From contig NZ_PVYX01000002.1 of assembly GCF_003001695.1 (NCBI RefSeq), positions 1,550,001 through 1,614,000 on the forward strand: a stretch of 64,000 bases of DNA, written 5' to 3'. This document shows, piece after piece, positions 15,559-23,832 of this stretch (within the stretch, counting starts at the first letter, position 1; every line of letters begins with the position of its first letter). This DNA is from Flagellimonas meridianipacifica. GTDB taxonomy: Bacteria > Bacteroidota > Bacteroidia > Flavobacteriales > Flavobacteriaceae. The notes beneath the pieces are model-generated. The model worked only from the letters and a program-made list of their open reading frames with translations. It made no database searches and had not been told where the DNA came from. The position numbers and the translations under genes are program-made.

Positions 15559-17046
15559 ATGAGACTAAAAATTACCCTGTTTGGCTTTCTATTATCCTTT
15601 GGCATTGTTTTTTCACAAAACAGAAAATTACCAGTTGACACCACGGTCACTACGCAACATAATGTGACGGTAAACGGTACTTCTTTCAATTACACGGCAA
15701 CAACTGGCACACAACCTGTCTGGGATGAAATGGGCGAACCCATTGCCTCCTTGCACTATACCTATTACACTAGGAATGGGGTGAAAAACAGAGCAGAGCG
15801 GCCACTTTTGATTTCCTTTAATGGCGGACCAGGTTCCGGTTCTGTATGGATGCATTTGGCATATACTGGTCCAAGGATTTTGAAAATTGATGATGAAGGC
15901 TATCCGGTCCAGCCCTATGGGGTAAAGCAAAATCCTTTTTCTGTTTTGGATGTTACGGATATCGTTTACGTGAATCCAGCCAATACTGGGTATTCTAGAA
16001 CCATTCCAGAAATGGGCGATGACGTGGACCGCGATAAGTTCTTCGGAATAAACGCAGACATTAAATACTTGGCAGAATGGCTGAATACTTTTGTGACACG
16101 AAACAATCGTTGGCGTTCGCCTAAATATATCATTGGTGAAAGCTATGGAGGAACCCGAGTTATGGGGCTTTCACTGGCGCTACAAAACCAGCAATGGATG
16201 TATTTGAATGGGGTAATTATGGTTTCTCCAGCAGACTATAAGGTAATACGTGTGGGCGGACCCGTATCGGATGCATTGAATCTACCCTATTTTACAGCGG
16301 CTGCTTGGCATCATAAGGCACTTCCTGCCGAATTGCAGAACAAAGATTTGTTAGAAGTGCTTCCAGAAGCTGAAGATTACACTGTTAATACATTGATACC
16401 TGCCATTGCCAAAGGTGGGTTTATTCAGAGTACAGAAAGAGCAGAGGTTGCGAAAAGAATGGCATACTATACTGGCTTAAAAGAAAAGGATATTCTGGAC
16501 CAGAATTTGGTGGTGCCCACCCGATTCTTCTGGAAAAATCTATTGAAGGATAAAGGGGGATACACTGTAGGTAGATTGGATAGCAGGTACCGAGGTATAG
16601 ATAAGCAATTGTTCGGAGAGCGGCCAGATTATAATTCAGAAATAACATCATGGCTGCATAGTTTTACACCTGCAATTAATTACTATTTACAAGAAGAGCT
16701 GAACTTTAAAACGGATATTAAGTACAACATGTTCGGTCCCGTAAGGCCTTGGAACAATGAGGATGATAATACCCGCGATAACCTGAGACAGGCTATGGCT
16801 CAAAATCCATATCTAAATGTTTTGGTCCAGTCCGGTTACTACGATGGGGCCACCACCTATTTCAATGCTAAATATACAATGTGGCAAGTCGACCCAAGCG
16901 GTAGAATGAAAGACCGTTTCGAGTTTAAAGGATACCGCTCTGGTCATATGATGTACCTAAGGCGGGAAGACCTTAGAAAAGCCAATGATGATATTCGGGC
17001 TTTTATTTTAAGGACAACTACCGAAGGAAAGAGTGCCAAATATTAA
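15559..17046 (+). CDS. Secreted S10-type serine carboxypeptidase
   Basis: 495 residues with a signal peptide (LFGFLLSFGIVFSQ). It has the S10 motifs: oxyanion region FNGGPGSGSVWMH (about 87-99), nucleophile GESYGGTR (Ser195), Asp429 in GYYDGATTYFN and His463 in YRSGHMMYL. The alpha/beta-hydrolase family removes C-terminal residues from peptides; bacterial members of about 500 residues are common in Bacteroidetes and Acidobacteria. It probably supplies amino acids from extracellular protein. The next gene begins 10 bases later, making an apparent operon of three genes (15559-18271). Confidence 0.92.
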   Translation: MRLKITLFGFLLSFGIVFSQNRKLPVDTTVTTQHNVTVNGTSFNYTATTGTQPVWDEMGEPIASLHYTYYTRNGVKNRAERPLLISFNGGPGSGSVWMHLAYTGPRILKIDDEGYPVQPYGVKQNPFSVLDVTDIVYVNPANTGYSRTIPEMGDDVDRDKFFGINADIKYLAEWLNTFVTRNNRWRSPKYIIGESYGGTRVMGLSLALQNQQWMYLNGVIMVSPADYKVIRVGGPVSDALNLPYFTAAAWHHKALPAELQNKDLLEVLPEAEDYTVNTLIPAIAKGGFIQSTERAEVAKRMAYYTGLKEKDILDQNLVVPTRFFWKNLLKDKGGYTVGRLDSRYRGIDKQLFGERPDYNSEITSWLHSFTPAINYYLQEELNFKTDIKYNMFGPVRPWNNEDDNTRDNLRQAMAQNPYLNVLVQSGYYDGATTYFNAKYTMWQVDPSGRMKDRFEFKGYRSGHMMYLRREDLRKANDDIRAFILRTTTEGKSAKY

Positions 17047-17056
17047 ATAATGTCTT

Positions 17057-17635
17057 ATGAAAAAACTGTTCGTTCCAAGCCTATTTTTTTTATTGAATGT
17101 AGCTTTCGTGATTTCTCAAGAAATTCCGTCCAAAGCATGGCAGATTAAAACTGCTCTAATGGCAGTACCAGACGATTATAAAGAGGGAGCTAAAGTCTAT
17201 GGATATGATGTTGAAGGGAACTTCACAACCCTCCAGGAGGGAACTAATGACTATATCGCGTTAGCAGACGACCCTAGAGATAACAAATTCTCCACGGCAG
17301 CTTATCACTTAGATTTAGAACCTTTTATGGCCCGAGGAAGAGAGTTGAAAGCCGAAGGAAAAGAATTCAAAGAGATTTTTGATATCCGAGAGAACGAGGT
17401 AAAATCCGGGAAACTAAAAATGCCGGATAAGGCAACCCTATGTGTTTTCACAGGAACGGTAAATCAAGAAACCAAAGAAATTGAGAATCCATATGTGCGC
17501 TATGTTTTTTATATTCCCTACGCTACAGGAAAATCCACGGGGTTACCCACAACTCCAACACCCCCTGGCCATGCTTGGTTGATGGACCCTGGGACCCACC
17601 GGGCGCATATTATGATAACTCCGCCAAAGAAATAG
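17057..17635 (+). CDS. Exported protein of unknown function
   Basis: 192 residues with a signal peptide (KKLFVPSLFFLLNVAFVISQ). I do not recognise the family. The mature protein has WQIKTALMAVPDDYKEGAKVYGYDVEG, a middle helical section (FMARGRELKAEGKEFKEIFDIREN), and a C-terminal Pro/Gly/His-rich stretch (TPTPPGHAWLMDPGTHRAHIMITPPKK) with three His that might bind a metal. It sits 10 bases after the S10 peptidase gene and 6 bases before the CAT-like gene, so it is co-transcribed. It may assist or be processed by the peptidase, but nothing in the sequence proves it. Confidence 0.7.
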   Translation: MKKLFVPSLFFLLNVAFVISQEIPSKAWQIKTALMAVPDDYKEGAKVYGYDVEGNFTTLQEGTNDYIALADDPRDNKFSTAAYHLDLEPFMARGRELKAEGKEFKEIFDIRENEVKSGKLKMPDKATLCVFTGTVNQETKEIENPYVRYVFYIPYATGKSTGLPTTPTPPGHAWLMDPGTHRAHIMITPPKK

Positions 17636-17641
17636 CTTATT

Positions 17642-18271
17642 TTGGAGAAAAAAGTTGTTTTCAACAACCTACATAGGAAAAAGCATTTTGACTTTTTCAA
17701 TTCGATGAACCATCCGCATTTCAACATTACAGCTAATGTTGAGGTCACATCTTTTGTAGCCCAGATAAAGGAAAGGAAACTACCATTGACCTATAGTCTG
17801 GTCCATGTGTTATCCGAAACTGCCAATGAAATCAAAGAGTTTCGCTGGCGGATTAGGAATGAAGAGGTCATAGAACACAAAACGGTGCACCCTTCTTTTA
17901 CCGTGCCTACCGATGAAGCCGATGTTTTTAGTTTTTGTACGGTTGACTTTCAAAGAGAGCTAAAGGACTTTATAAGCGAGGCGGAAAGAGTGCGTTCACA
18001 AATGAAAACGAATCCTTCCATTGAAGACGAACCTGGAAAGGATGACCTGCTTTTTATGTCAGCCATCCCTTGGGTCAGTTTTACTAGCATGCAGCATGCT
18101 ATGAGTTATCATCCCCATGACTCAGTTCCTCGAATTAGCTGGGGAAAATTTTTCCAACAAGAAGGTAAAACAATGATGCCCTTATCCGTTCAAGCTCACC
18201 ATGCTCTTGTGGATGGAAGACATATGGGAGCTTATTTTCAGAAAATCGAGGCCGCTCTCGTAGGTTTCTAA
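17642..18271 (+). CDS. Chloramphenicol acetyltransferase-like protein
   Basis: 209 residues from a TTG start at 17642. The CAT fold is shown by FDFFNSMNHPHFNITANVEVTSF, the catalytic HHALVDGRHMG near residues 186-196 (family HHxxxDG), and SAIPWVSFTSMQHAM. CAT enzymes acetylate chloramphenicol with acetyl-CoA as trimers. This chromosomal member, in an operon with a peptidase and an unknown gene, probably acts on another small molecule. It is cytosolic. A weak hairpin without a clear T run follows at 18281-18295. Confidence 0.88.
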   Translation: MEKKVVFNNLHRKKHFDFFNSMNHPHFNITANVEVTSFVAQIKERKLPLTYSLVHVLSETANEIKEFRWRIRNEEVIEHKTVHPSFTVPTDEADVFSFCTVDFQRELKDFISEAERVRSQMKTNPSIEDEPGKDDLLFMSAIPWVSFTSMQHAMSYHPHDSVPRISWGKFFQQEGKTMMPLSVQAHHALVDGRHMGAYFQKIEAALVGF

Positions 18272-18349
18272 AAGCATTGAAGGAGTAAAACTCCTGTTTC
18301 CGAGGTTTCTTCCTATTTCTAAAGGTCTACCCCCACTTCCATCACGGGC

Positions 18350-18376
18350 TTTGGCAAATTAAATTCCTTACTTTTA
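18350..18376 (+). promoter_or_regulatory. Possible promoter of the SGNH hydrolase gene
   Basis: TTTG (18350-18353), spacer 15, then TACTTTTA (18369-18376), a near match to TAnnTTTG, 20 bases before the ATG at 18397. Spacing is short and the last base differs, so support is modest. Confidence 0.35.
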
Positions 18377-18396
18377 GCGAAGAATTTCAATAGTTG

Positions 18397-19089
18397 ATGA
18401 ATAGGGTTTTGATTTTGATAGCATTCTCCTTTTTCGGTTTGTTTCCAAACAAAAGAACCAAGGCACAGGATTGGCCTAATCTTTCTCGATATCAGAAGGA
18501 AAATGAGACCTTAAAATTAGATTCAAACAACGTGAACAGGATAGTCTTCATGGGTAATTCCATTACGGAGGGTTGGTCCACGGCAAATCCTAAGTTTTTT
18601 GACAATGAATCATATATCAACAGAGGAATAGGTGGTCAAACCACACCACAAATGTTGTTGCGCTTTAGACAGGATGTTATCAGTTTAGAGCCTGCAGTGG
18701 TGCACATCTTAGCTGGAACCAACGATATTGCCGAAAACACAGGACCTATCTCATTGGAACAGATTAGGGACAACATCCTTACCATGGCACAATTGGCAAA
18801 AGCCAACGGCATTGACCCCATTGTTTGCTCTGTTTTGCCCGCTTATGATTATCCATGGAGACCTGGTAAGAACCCCAACGTTAAGATTCCGAAATTGAAT
18901 GCCATGCTGGCAAAAATGGCTGAGCAAAATAATGTTACTTACCTAGATTATTTTTCTGAGATGGCGGACAGTCGGAATGGATTGCCAGAAAAGTACACGA
19001 CCGATGAGGTCCATCTAACCAAGGAAGGTTATGAGGTTATGGAAAATGTGTTCCAAAAAGCAATAAAAGAAGTATTGAAGAAGCAATGA
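18397..19089 (+). CDS. Secreted SGNH/GDSL-type lipase-esterase
   Basis: 230 residues from the ATG at 18397 (an in-frame TTG lies one codon upstream). A signal peptide (VLILIAFSFFGLFPNKRTKAQ) is followed by the four SGNH blocks: MGNSITEGW with Ser55, NRGIGGQTTPQML, LAGTNDIAENTG and DEVHLTKEGYEVM. It is close to the arylesterase/acylhydrolase group that often acts on acetylated sugars or lipids. It overlaps the next gene by 4 bases (ATGA at 19086-19089), so the two are translationally coupled. Confidence 0.92.
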   Translation: MNRVLILIAFSFFGLFPNKRTKAQDWPNLSRYQKENETLKLDSNNVNRIVFMGNSITEGWSTANPKFFDNESYINRGIGGQTTPQMLLRFRQDVISLEPAVVHILAGTNDIAENTGPISLEQIRDNILTMAQLAKANGIDPIVCSVLPAYDYPWRPGKNPNVKIPKLNAMLAKMAEQNNVTYLDYFSEMADSRNGLPEKYTTDEVHLTKEGYEVMENVFQKAIKEVLKKQ

Positions 19090-20753
19090 AATGGGGCGCT
19101 CACATCTTTCTTTTCTTTTTTGGACTTGGGATGCTAAATGCACAACTTCAAACGACCATCGATAGCCTTGAGCTTCGACTTCAAAATACTCCAAAAAGTT
19201 CTGAAGAATATGTGGACCTATTGAATGATTTAGGGTATCAATTCTGGGTACGAGATTCGAAAACTTCAGCAAAGTATGGCGAAGAGGCTTTAGAGATTGC
19301 CCAAAATCTTAAGTATACCTCAGGTATAGCTAGGGCACAAAGAATATTGGGTGTTTCCTATTGGACATTTGGAGAACCAAAAAAGGCATTAGAAAGCTTA
19401 AAGGAATCCCAAGAACTGTACGAATCGGTTTCGGATAGTGTTGGAGCGGCCAATGCATTAATGAATTCCGGAATGGTTTATGCGGATATCGGAGAATTTG
19501 ATACTGCACTAAGAATCTATGAGCAATCCATTGAAAAGTTTAGGCAATTGGATTTGAAGCGTCGCATAGCGACCACTTTTACAAAAATCGGTTCTGTTTT
19601 AATACAACAGAATAAACTCGAAGAAGCTAAAGGCTATTTAACAAATGCTCTTAACATGCATTCAGATGATGGATATGAGTATGGTGTCTCAGAAGCTCAC
19701 AACCGTTTGGGAATCCTTTCGCTAATGCAAAATGAGCTGGAATTGGGAGAATATCATATCCGAAAGTCTATGGAGATTGTGATTACCCTGAATGACGAGG
19801 ACGGGGAATTGAGCAATCTTATACAAATTGGAAAACTATATCGGTTACAAAACAAGTATGAGCTAGCGAACTCCCATTTATTGGCTGCTTTGGAAACATC
19901 GAAGCGAAAAGGCCTTAAAAAATATCAATTGCGTGCTTTGAAGGAGTTGAAGTTGCTTAAACGTCAAGAAGGAAAGCTTCAAGAGTCCTTGGAGTATTAT
20001 GATGGGTTTATACAATTGAAGGATTCCATTATCAATAATGAGAAAGCGAAACAAATTGCCGCGATGGAATTCAACAATGAATTGGGGGAAAAAGAAGCTG
20101 AAATCGAACTTCTGAAAGAGACCAAGAAAACTAGAAATATCATCAATCTAAGCTTGTCTATTGGCCTACTGCTTTTATCATGCATAGCTATCCTTATGCT
20201 GAGACATCAAAAACAACGGGAAAAAAGAGAGATAGAGCTCTTAAGGTCAAATGAAAAACTAACGCAGACCGAATTGGAAAATGCCCAATTACGACAACGA
20301 GAGTTGGAACAAGAATTAGAATTCAAAAACAAGGAACTGACCTCTTACACTCTAAATTTTACCCAGAAAAACGAGCTTTTTGGTGAACTCTTGGAAACAA
20401 TAGAATCACTGCAATCCGCCACACCTTCACAACAATCCAAAATACTGAACGAACTTCGAAAAAAGATTAAAAGCCATACCAATCTAGACCGTGATTGGGA
20501 GGATTTTAAGCGGTATTTTGAAGAAGTACACAAAGGATTTTATAGCACTCTTAAAGAGAAACATCCGGACTTAAGTTCCAACGATTTAAAAATTTGCTCT
20601 TTGGCCCGGTTGAACCTGAGCATTAAAGAGACCGCCAGCGTGATGGGTATCTCTCCTGAAAGTGCCAAAACGGCACGCTATCGACTGCGAAAAAAACTAG
20701 ATTTACCGCCCGAAACCGAATTACTGGATTATCTGCTGGAACTGGAGCAGTAA
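19086..20753 (+). CDS. TPR sensor-regulator with one TM helix and C-terminal HTH
   Basis: 555 residues. A signal peptide (FLFFFGLGMLNAQ) is followed by tetratricopeptide repeats over roughly residues 35-315 (ALEIAQNLKYTSGIARAQRILG and later units). A single transmembrane helix lies at about 352-372, then a coiled coil (about 378-425). The C-terminal helix-turn-helix is at about 505-540 (DLKICSLARLNLSIKETASVMGISPESAKTARYRLRKKL). This architecture puts TPRs in the periplasm and a LuxR-like DNA-binding domain in the cytosol, a common Bacteroidetes one-component sensor. It is coupled by overlap to the secreted esterase, which may belong to its signal or output. Confidence 0.88.
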   Translation: MKWGAHIFLFFFGLGMLNAQLQTTIDSLELRLQNTPKSSEEYVDLLNDLGYQFWVRDSKTSAKYGEEALEIAQNLKYTSGIARAQRILGVSYWTFGEPKKALESLKESQELYESVSDSVGAANALMNSGMVYADIGEFDTALRIYEQSIEKFRQLDLKRRIATTFTKIGSVLIQQNKLEEAKGYLTNALNMHSDDGYEYGVSEAHNRLGILSLMQNELELGEYHIRKSMEIVITLNDEDGELSNLIQIGKLYRLQNKYELANSHLLAALETSKRKGLKKYQLRALKELKLLKRQEGKLQESLEYYDGFIQLKDSIINNEKAKQIAAMEFNNELGEKEAEIELLKETKKTRNIINLSLSIGLLLLSCIAILMLRHQKQREKREIELLRSNEKLTQTELENAQLRQRELEQELEFKNKELTSYTLNFTQKNELFGELLETIESLQSATPSQQSKILNELRKKIKSHTNLDRDWEDFKRYFEEVHKGFYSTLKEKHPDLSSNDLKICSLARLNLSIKETASVMGISPESAKTARYRLRKKLDLPPETELLDYLLELEQ

Positions 20754-20942
20754 AGACTCATTTTCTTTTCTTAAAATTCATTATACATAAAATATTGAAT
20801 ATCAATATTTTAAATTTTTGTGTTCCCCCATTGTACCCCAATTATTAACGCACCTTAAAATTTGTCTACCCATTATCGGTATAAGGTTCACTTCAGGTAG
20901 CCCAGGAATTCTTTAACTGGTACAGCGGCATTCATAGTTTTG
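20754..20942 (+). promoter_or_regulatory. Non-coding spacer with a -7 element at its end
   Basis: No gene is seen between 20754 and 20954. The stretch is AT-rich. At its end TAGTTTTG (20935-20942) is an exact TAnnTTTG match, and TTTA (20912-20915) 19 bases upstream could act as a weak -33 element. Transcription would begin just before the short ORF at 20955 and continue into the fatty acid hydroxylase gene. Confidence 0.4.
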
Positions 20943-20954
20943 CCAAAAAAAAAG

Positions 20955-21062
20955 ATGAAAAACAATTTAATCAAGCAAATGGAAGAACGTGTTTCGATTA
21001 AAGTCTACCATTCAAGACACAAATCAAACCTAAGAATGAAGTTGAACAAAAAACTCTTTTAA
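20955..21062 (+). CDS. 35-codon basic leader ORF ahead of the hydroxylase
   Basis: ATG at 20955 to TAA at 21060-21062 encodes 35 residues rich in Lys, Arg, Asn and His (starts MKNNLIKQMEERVSIKVYH, ends MKLNKKLF). An A/G-rich stretch precedes the ATG, and a -7 element lies 13 bases upstream. The stop is 1 base before the hydroxylase ATG at 21064, so ribosomes finishing it could restart there. It is probably a short leader peptide or small basic protein. I have no homologue in mind, so its reality rests on position alone. Confidence 0.4.
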   Translation: MKNNLIKQMEERVSIKVYHSRHKSNLRMKLNKKLF

Positions 21063-21063
21063 C

Positions 21064-21840
21064 ATGGAAAATATACTTTCAAATCTACCAACTCCACTGG
21101 AGTTGGTTTTAGACCCAACCTCTTACATAGTGTATGGAATATATATAGTTCTCATAGCATGGGAAGCTTTTTTTCCTGCTCGAAAACTCCCCAAAATTAA
21201 ATTTTGGAGACTGAAAGGATTTATAGCCTTTACGCTTTTTTTCTTTTTGTCATCCTACTTACCTCTGATTTGGGATACCTATTTAGTGGAATATCAACTA
21301 TTCGATTTGACATTGTTGGGTACTGCTTGGGGCGCAGTAGTTGGTGTTCTGTTGTATGAATTTGGTGTTTATGTATGGCATAGAAGCATGCACAAAAGTG
21401 ACAGGCTCTGGAAAGTCTTTCATCAAATGCACCATAGTGCTGAACGGATAGATAGCTATGGCGCTTTTTATTTCAGCCCCATGGACATGATTGGCTTTAC
21501 CTTCTTGGGAAGTCTCTGTTTGGTTGTTATTGCAGGTTTTACAGCGGAAGCAACAACTTGGATTATTTTGATTACTACGTTCTTGGCCATATTCCAGCAT
21601 AGCAATATCAAAACCCCTGTTTGGATAGGATATCTTATTCAGCGTCCCGAAGCCCATGCCATTCATCATGCGAAGGGTATACACGCTTACAACTATTCGG
21701 ACATCTCATTTTTCGATATTGTTTTTGGTACATTCAAAAATCCCAAAGGCTATGACCATGAAGCTGGATTCTATCATGGAGCATCCGAAAAGGTTGGGGA
21801 GATGCTCTTGTTCAAGGATATCTCAAAAAGCGAAAGTTAG
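21064..21840 (+). CDS. Fatty acid hydroxylase / sterol desaturase family membrane enzyme
   Basis: 258 residues with four or five hydrophobic segments. The di-iron histidine boxes of the superfamily are present: HRSMH (in VWHRSMHKSDRLWKVFH), HQMHH, HSN in FQHSNIKTP, and HAIHHAKGIH. These enzymes use O2 to hydroxylate or desaturate lipids in the membrane. In Bacteroidetes, substrates can include fatty acids, carotenoids and sphingo- or sulfonolipids. The gene lies 1 base after the 35-codon ORF and 11 bases before the PhnD-like lipoprotein gene, so it is part of a multi-gene transcript. Confidence 0.92.
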   Translation: MENILSNLPTPLELVLDPTSYIVYGIYIVLIAWEAFFPARKLPKIKFWRLKGFIAFTLFFFLSSYLPLIWDTYLVEYQLFDLTLLGTAWGAVVGVLLYEFGVYVWHRSMHKSDRLWKVFHQMHHSAERIDSYGAFYFSPMDMIGFTFLGSLCLVVIAGFTAEATTWIILITTFLAIFQHSNIKTPVWIGYLIQRPEAHAIHHAKGIHAYNYSDISFFDIVFGTFKNPKGYDHEAGFYHGASEKVGEMLLFKDISKSES

Positions 21841-21851
21841 CAAGGAAAACA

Positions 21852-22805
21852 ATGAAAAAGAGGTTTCATTTTTGGAGTAAGGTATTATCCTTGTCATTCC
21901 TATGGCTTTTTTCATTTTCTGGGTGTATCAGTAAAATTGATAAGAATAGCAAACCGTTGGTCATGGCAACATATACCTATTCTACCAACAATCGAATTGC
22001 CAATTTGGAACCTCTTTCAAAAGCCTTGGAACAGCACCTCAACAGACCTATTAAAGTTGAAAGCTATCCAGACGTACCTTCCTTTATACAAGGCATTAAA
22101 TCCAACCAAGTGGATATTGGGTTTATAAACACCTTAGGGTATTTGTTGTTGTCTTTGGACAATGAGAATATGGAACCCATAGCAACTCTGGAGGTGAAAG
22201 AGAATGCAAAGGACAATTACAAAACGGTTCTTTTGGGAAATTCCAAAAAGGTGGGTAATGTTGATTCGCTAAAAAGTGATTCAGAAAAAGTAGCTATAGA
22301 ATTTGTCGCCCCTGGTTCAACCTCTGGCAACCTTATTCCCAGGTTATTTCTTAGTTCTATCGGTATCCAATTTCCTGAGCAACAATTTGAAAAAGTGAGC
22401 TATGCAGGTAATCATAAAGCAGCGATAGAGAGGCTAATTCAGGGTAAAACCGATATCTGTGCAGTCGGAAGCAATGAATACCACAGACAATTGCAAATTG
22501 ATTCCAGCTTATCCCAATCAACTTCCATTCTTTGGATGTCTGAAGAAATCCCATTAGGTCCAGTTCTCTTGAATAAAAGAATTACGGATTCGGAAAAGAA
22601 GAGCCTGATTGGATTCTTATCGACCTTACATAAGACAAATCCAGAAGCATTGAAAGCAGTCAAAGATGGATGGTCCGAAGCAAAGCAGGCAGAGAAGTTT
22701 TTACCCATTTCAGACCACTACTATGACAATTTTAGAAAGGTCAATGGAAACAGCTCCAACCTACCTGAAATTCTGAATTTTTTCTTGGACAATCTCTTTA
22801 GATAG
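21852..22805 (+). CDS. PhnD/SsuA-type substrate-binding lipoprotein
   Basis: 317 residues with a lipobox (LFSFSGC, Cys about residue 25). It has the PhnD-like periplasmic-binding fold: PLSKALEQHLNRPIKVESYPDVPSFIQGIKSNQVDIGFINTLGYLLL, FVAPGSTSGNLIPRLFLSSIG, FEKVSYAGNHKAAIERLIQGKTDICAVGSNEYHRQ. Such proteins bind phosphonates, phosphite or other small anions for ABC importers. No permease or ATPase gene is adjacent, so it may feed a distant transporter or act as a sensor. It is in tandem with the hydroxylase upstream and 63 bases before the M43 protease. Confidence 0.85.
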   Translation: MKKRFHFWSKVLSLSFLWLFSFSGCISKIDKNSKPLVMATYTYSTNNRIANLEPLSKALEQHLNRPIKVESYPDVPSFIQGIKSNQVDIGFINTLGYLLLSLDNENMEPIATLEVKENAKDNYKTVLLGNSKKVGNVDSLKSDSEKVAIEFVAPGSTSGNLIPRLFLSSIGIQFPEQQFEKVSYAGNHKAAIERLIQGKTDICAVGSNEYHRQLQIDSSLSQSTSILWMSEEIPLGPVLLNKRITDSEKKSLIGFLSTLHKTNPEALKAVKDGWSEAKQAEKFLPISDHYYDNFRKVNGNSSNLPEILNFFLDNLFR

Positions 22806-22868
22806 ATAGTTCTATTAATAGCCCGCTTTTCAATACATCATCAAAATCAATCAATAAAAACAACAGCT

Positions 22869-23795
22869 TTGAAAAAAATAAGTTCAAGATTATTCCAAAT
22901 CATTTTAGTATTAGTTCTCAGCCAATCCTGTTCACGAGATGATAGCGTACAAGTTCCTGAAGAAGAAAATCCGGTGAACGAAGAAATCATGAGAATACCC
23001 TTAGTGGTCCATGTAATACATTCAGGACAGGACATTGGAGAAGAAAGCAATCTTTCCGAAGAAAGAATAAAAAGACAGATTGAAATATTAAATGAGGATT
23101 TTAGAAGAAAACCAGGGACACGGGGGTTCAACACCCATATCGACGGAGCAGATTCCAAGATTGAGTTCGTTTTGGCTAAACAAGCACCAGATGGTACCCC
23201 TTTCAACGGAATAAACCGAATCGATAGCACATTGGTAAAAGTTGACATCCTCGGTTATGGACCCAATCATTATGCACAATACGCCTATTGGAATCCAGAG
23301 GAATACATAAACATCTGGACCACTCCCCTACCACGCTCTACCGAATGCCTGGCACTGGGCCTTGCCACTGGACCCGATGTCGATTTACCCGGAATTCAAC
23401 ACTTGGCCATTCCTCAACCCGGTGATGCGGAGGGAATTCTGGTTAGCTGGATACATTTTGGAGAATCCGATATTGAGTGTCATGCAAGACATGGACGAAC
23501 ATTGACCCATGAAATGGGGCATTATTTAGGTTTGTTACACACGTGGGGAGGGTCAACCTGTGAGTTCAATGATTATTGCGATGATACCCCAGCCGTGGAC
23601 ATTCCGGTTTATGGACGAACAGCTTTTCAAGGATGTCAAGGAGAGATGGTTCAAATTGAAAATTATATGAATTGGTCCCATGATGATGTTATGAATATGT
23701 TTTCCAAAGACCAGATTGCAAGGATGCGGTATGTCCTAACACATCATCAGGGTAGAAACTCCCTATTACACAGTAAAGCGCTTGAAAACCCTTGA
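22869..23795 (+). CDS. Secreted M43 (pappalysin-type) zinc metalloprotease lipoprotein
   Basis: 308 residues from a TTG start at 22869. A lipobox (VLSQSC, Cys21) is followed by an acidic linker. A metzincin zinc site HEMGHYLGLLH has His214, Glu215, His218 and His224. A Met-turn lies in IENYMNWSHDDVMNMF, and Cys residues around CHARHGR, STCEFNDYCDD and FQGCQGE may pair in disulfides. This matches the M43 cytophagalysin/pappalysin family, extracellular endopeptidases. Unlike many relatives it lacks a C-terminal Por secretion domain and is instead a lipoprotein. Confidence 0.92.
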   Translation: MKKISSRLFQIILVLVLSQSCSRDDSVQVPEEENPVNEEIMRIPLVVHVIHSGQDIGEESNLSEERIKRQIEILNEDFRRKPGTRGFNTHIDGADSKIEFVLAKQAPDGTPFNGINRIDSTLVKVDILGYGPNHYAQYAYWNPEEYINIWTTPLPRSTECLALGLATGPDVDLPGIQHLAIPQPGDAEGILVSWIHFGESDIECHARHGRTLTHEMGHYLGLLHTWGGSTCEFNDYCDDTPAVDIPVYGRTAFQGCQGEMVQIENYMNWSHDDVMNMFSKDQIARMRYVLTHHQGRNSLLHSKALENP

Positions 23796-23832
23796 AATTT
23801 TGTCTGTGGGGTAGTTTTCTTAACTTCCCTCT

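Noticed and set aside
18281..18295. Terminator after the CAT-like gene
   Set aside because: AGGAGT/ACTCCT forms a hairpin but no T run follows, so I do not call it a terminator.
22847..23248. 133-codon frame on the minus strand
   Set aside because: It is antisense to the M43 protease gene, which has a clear zinc site.
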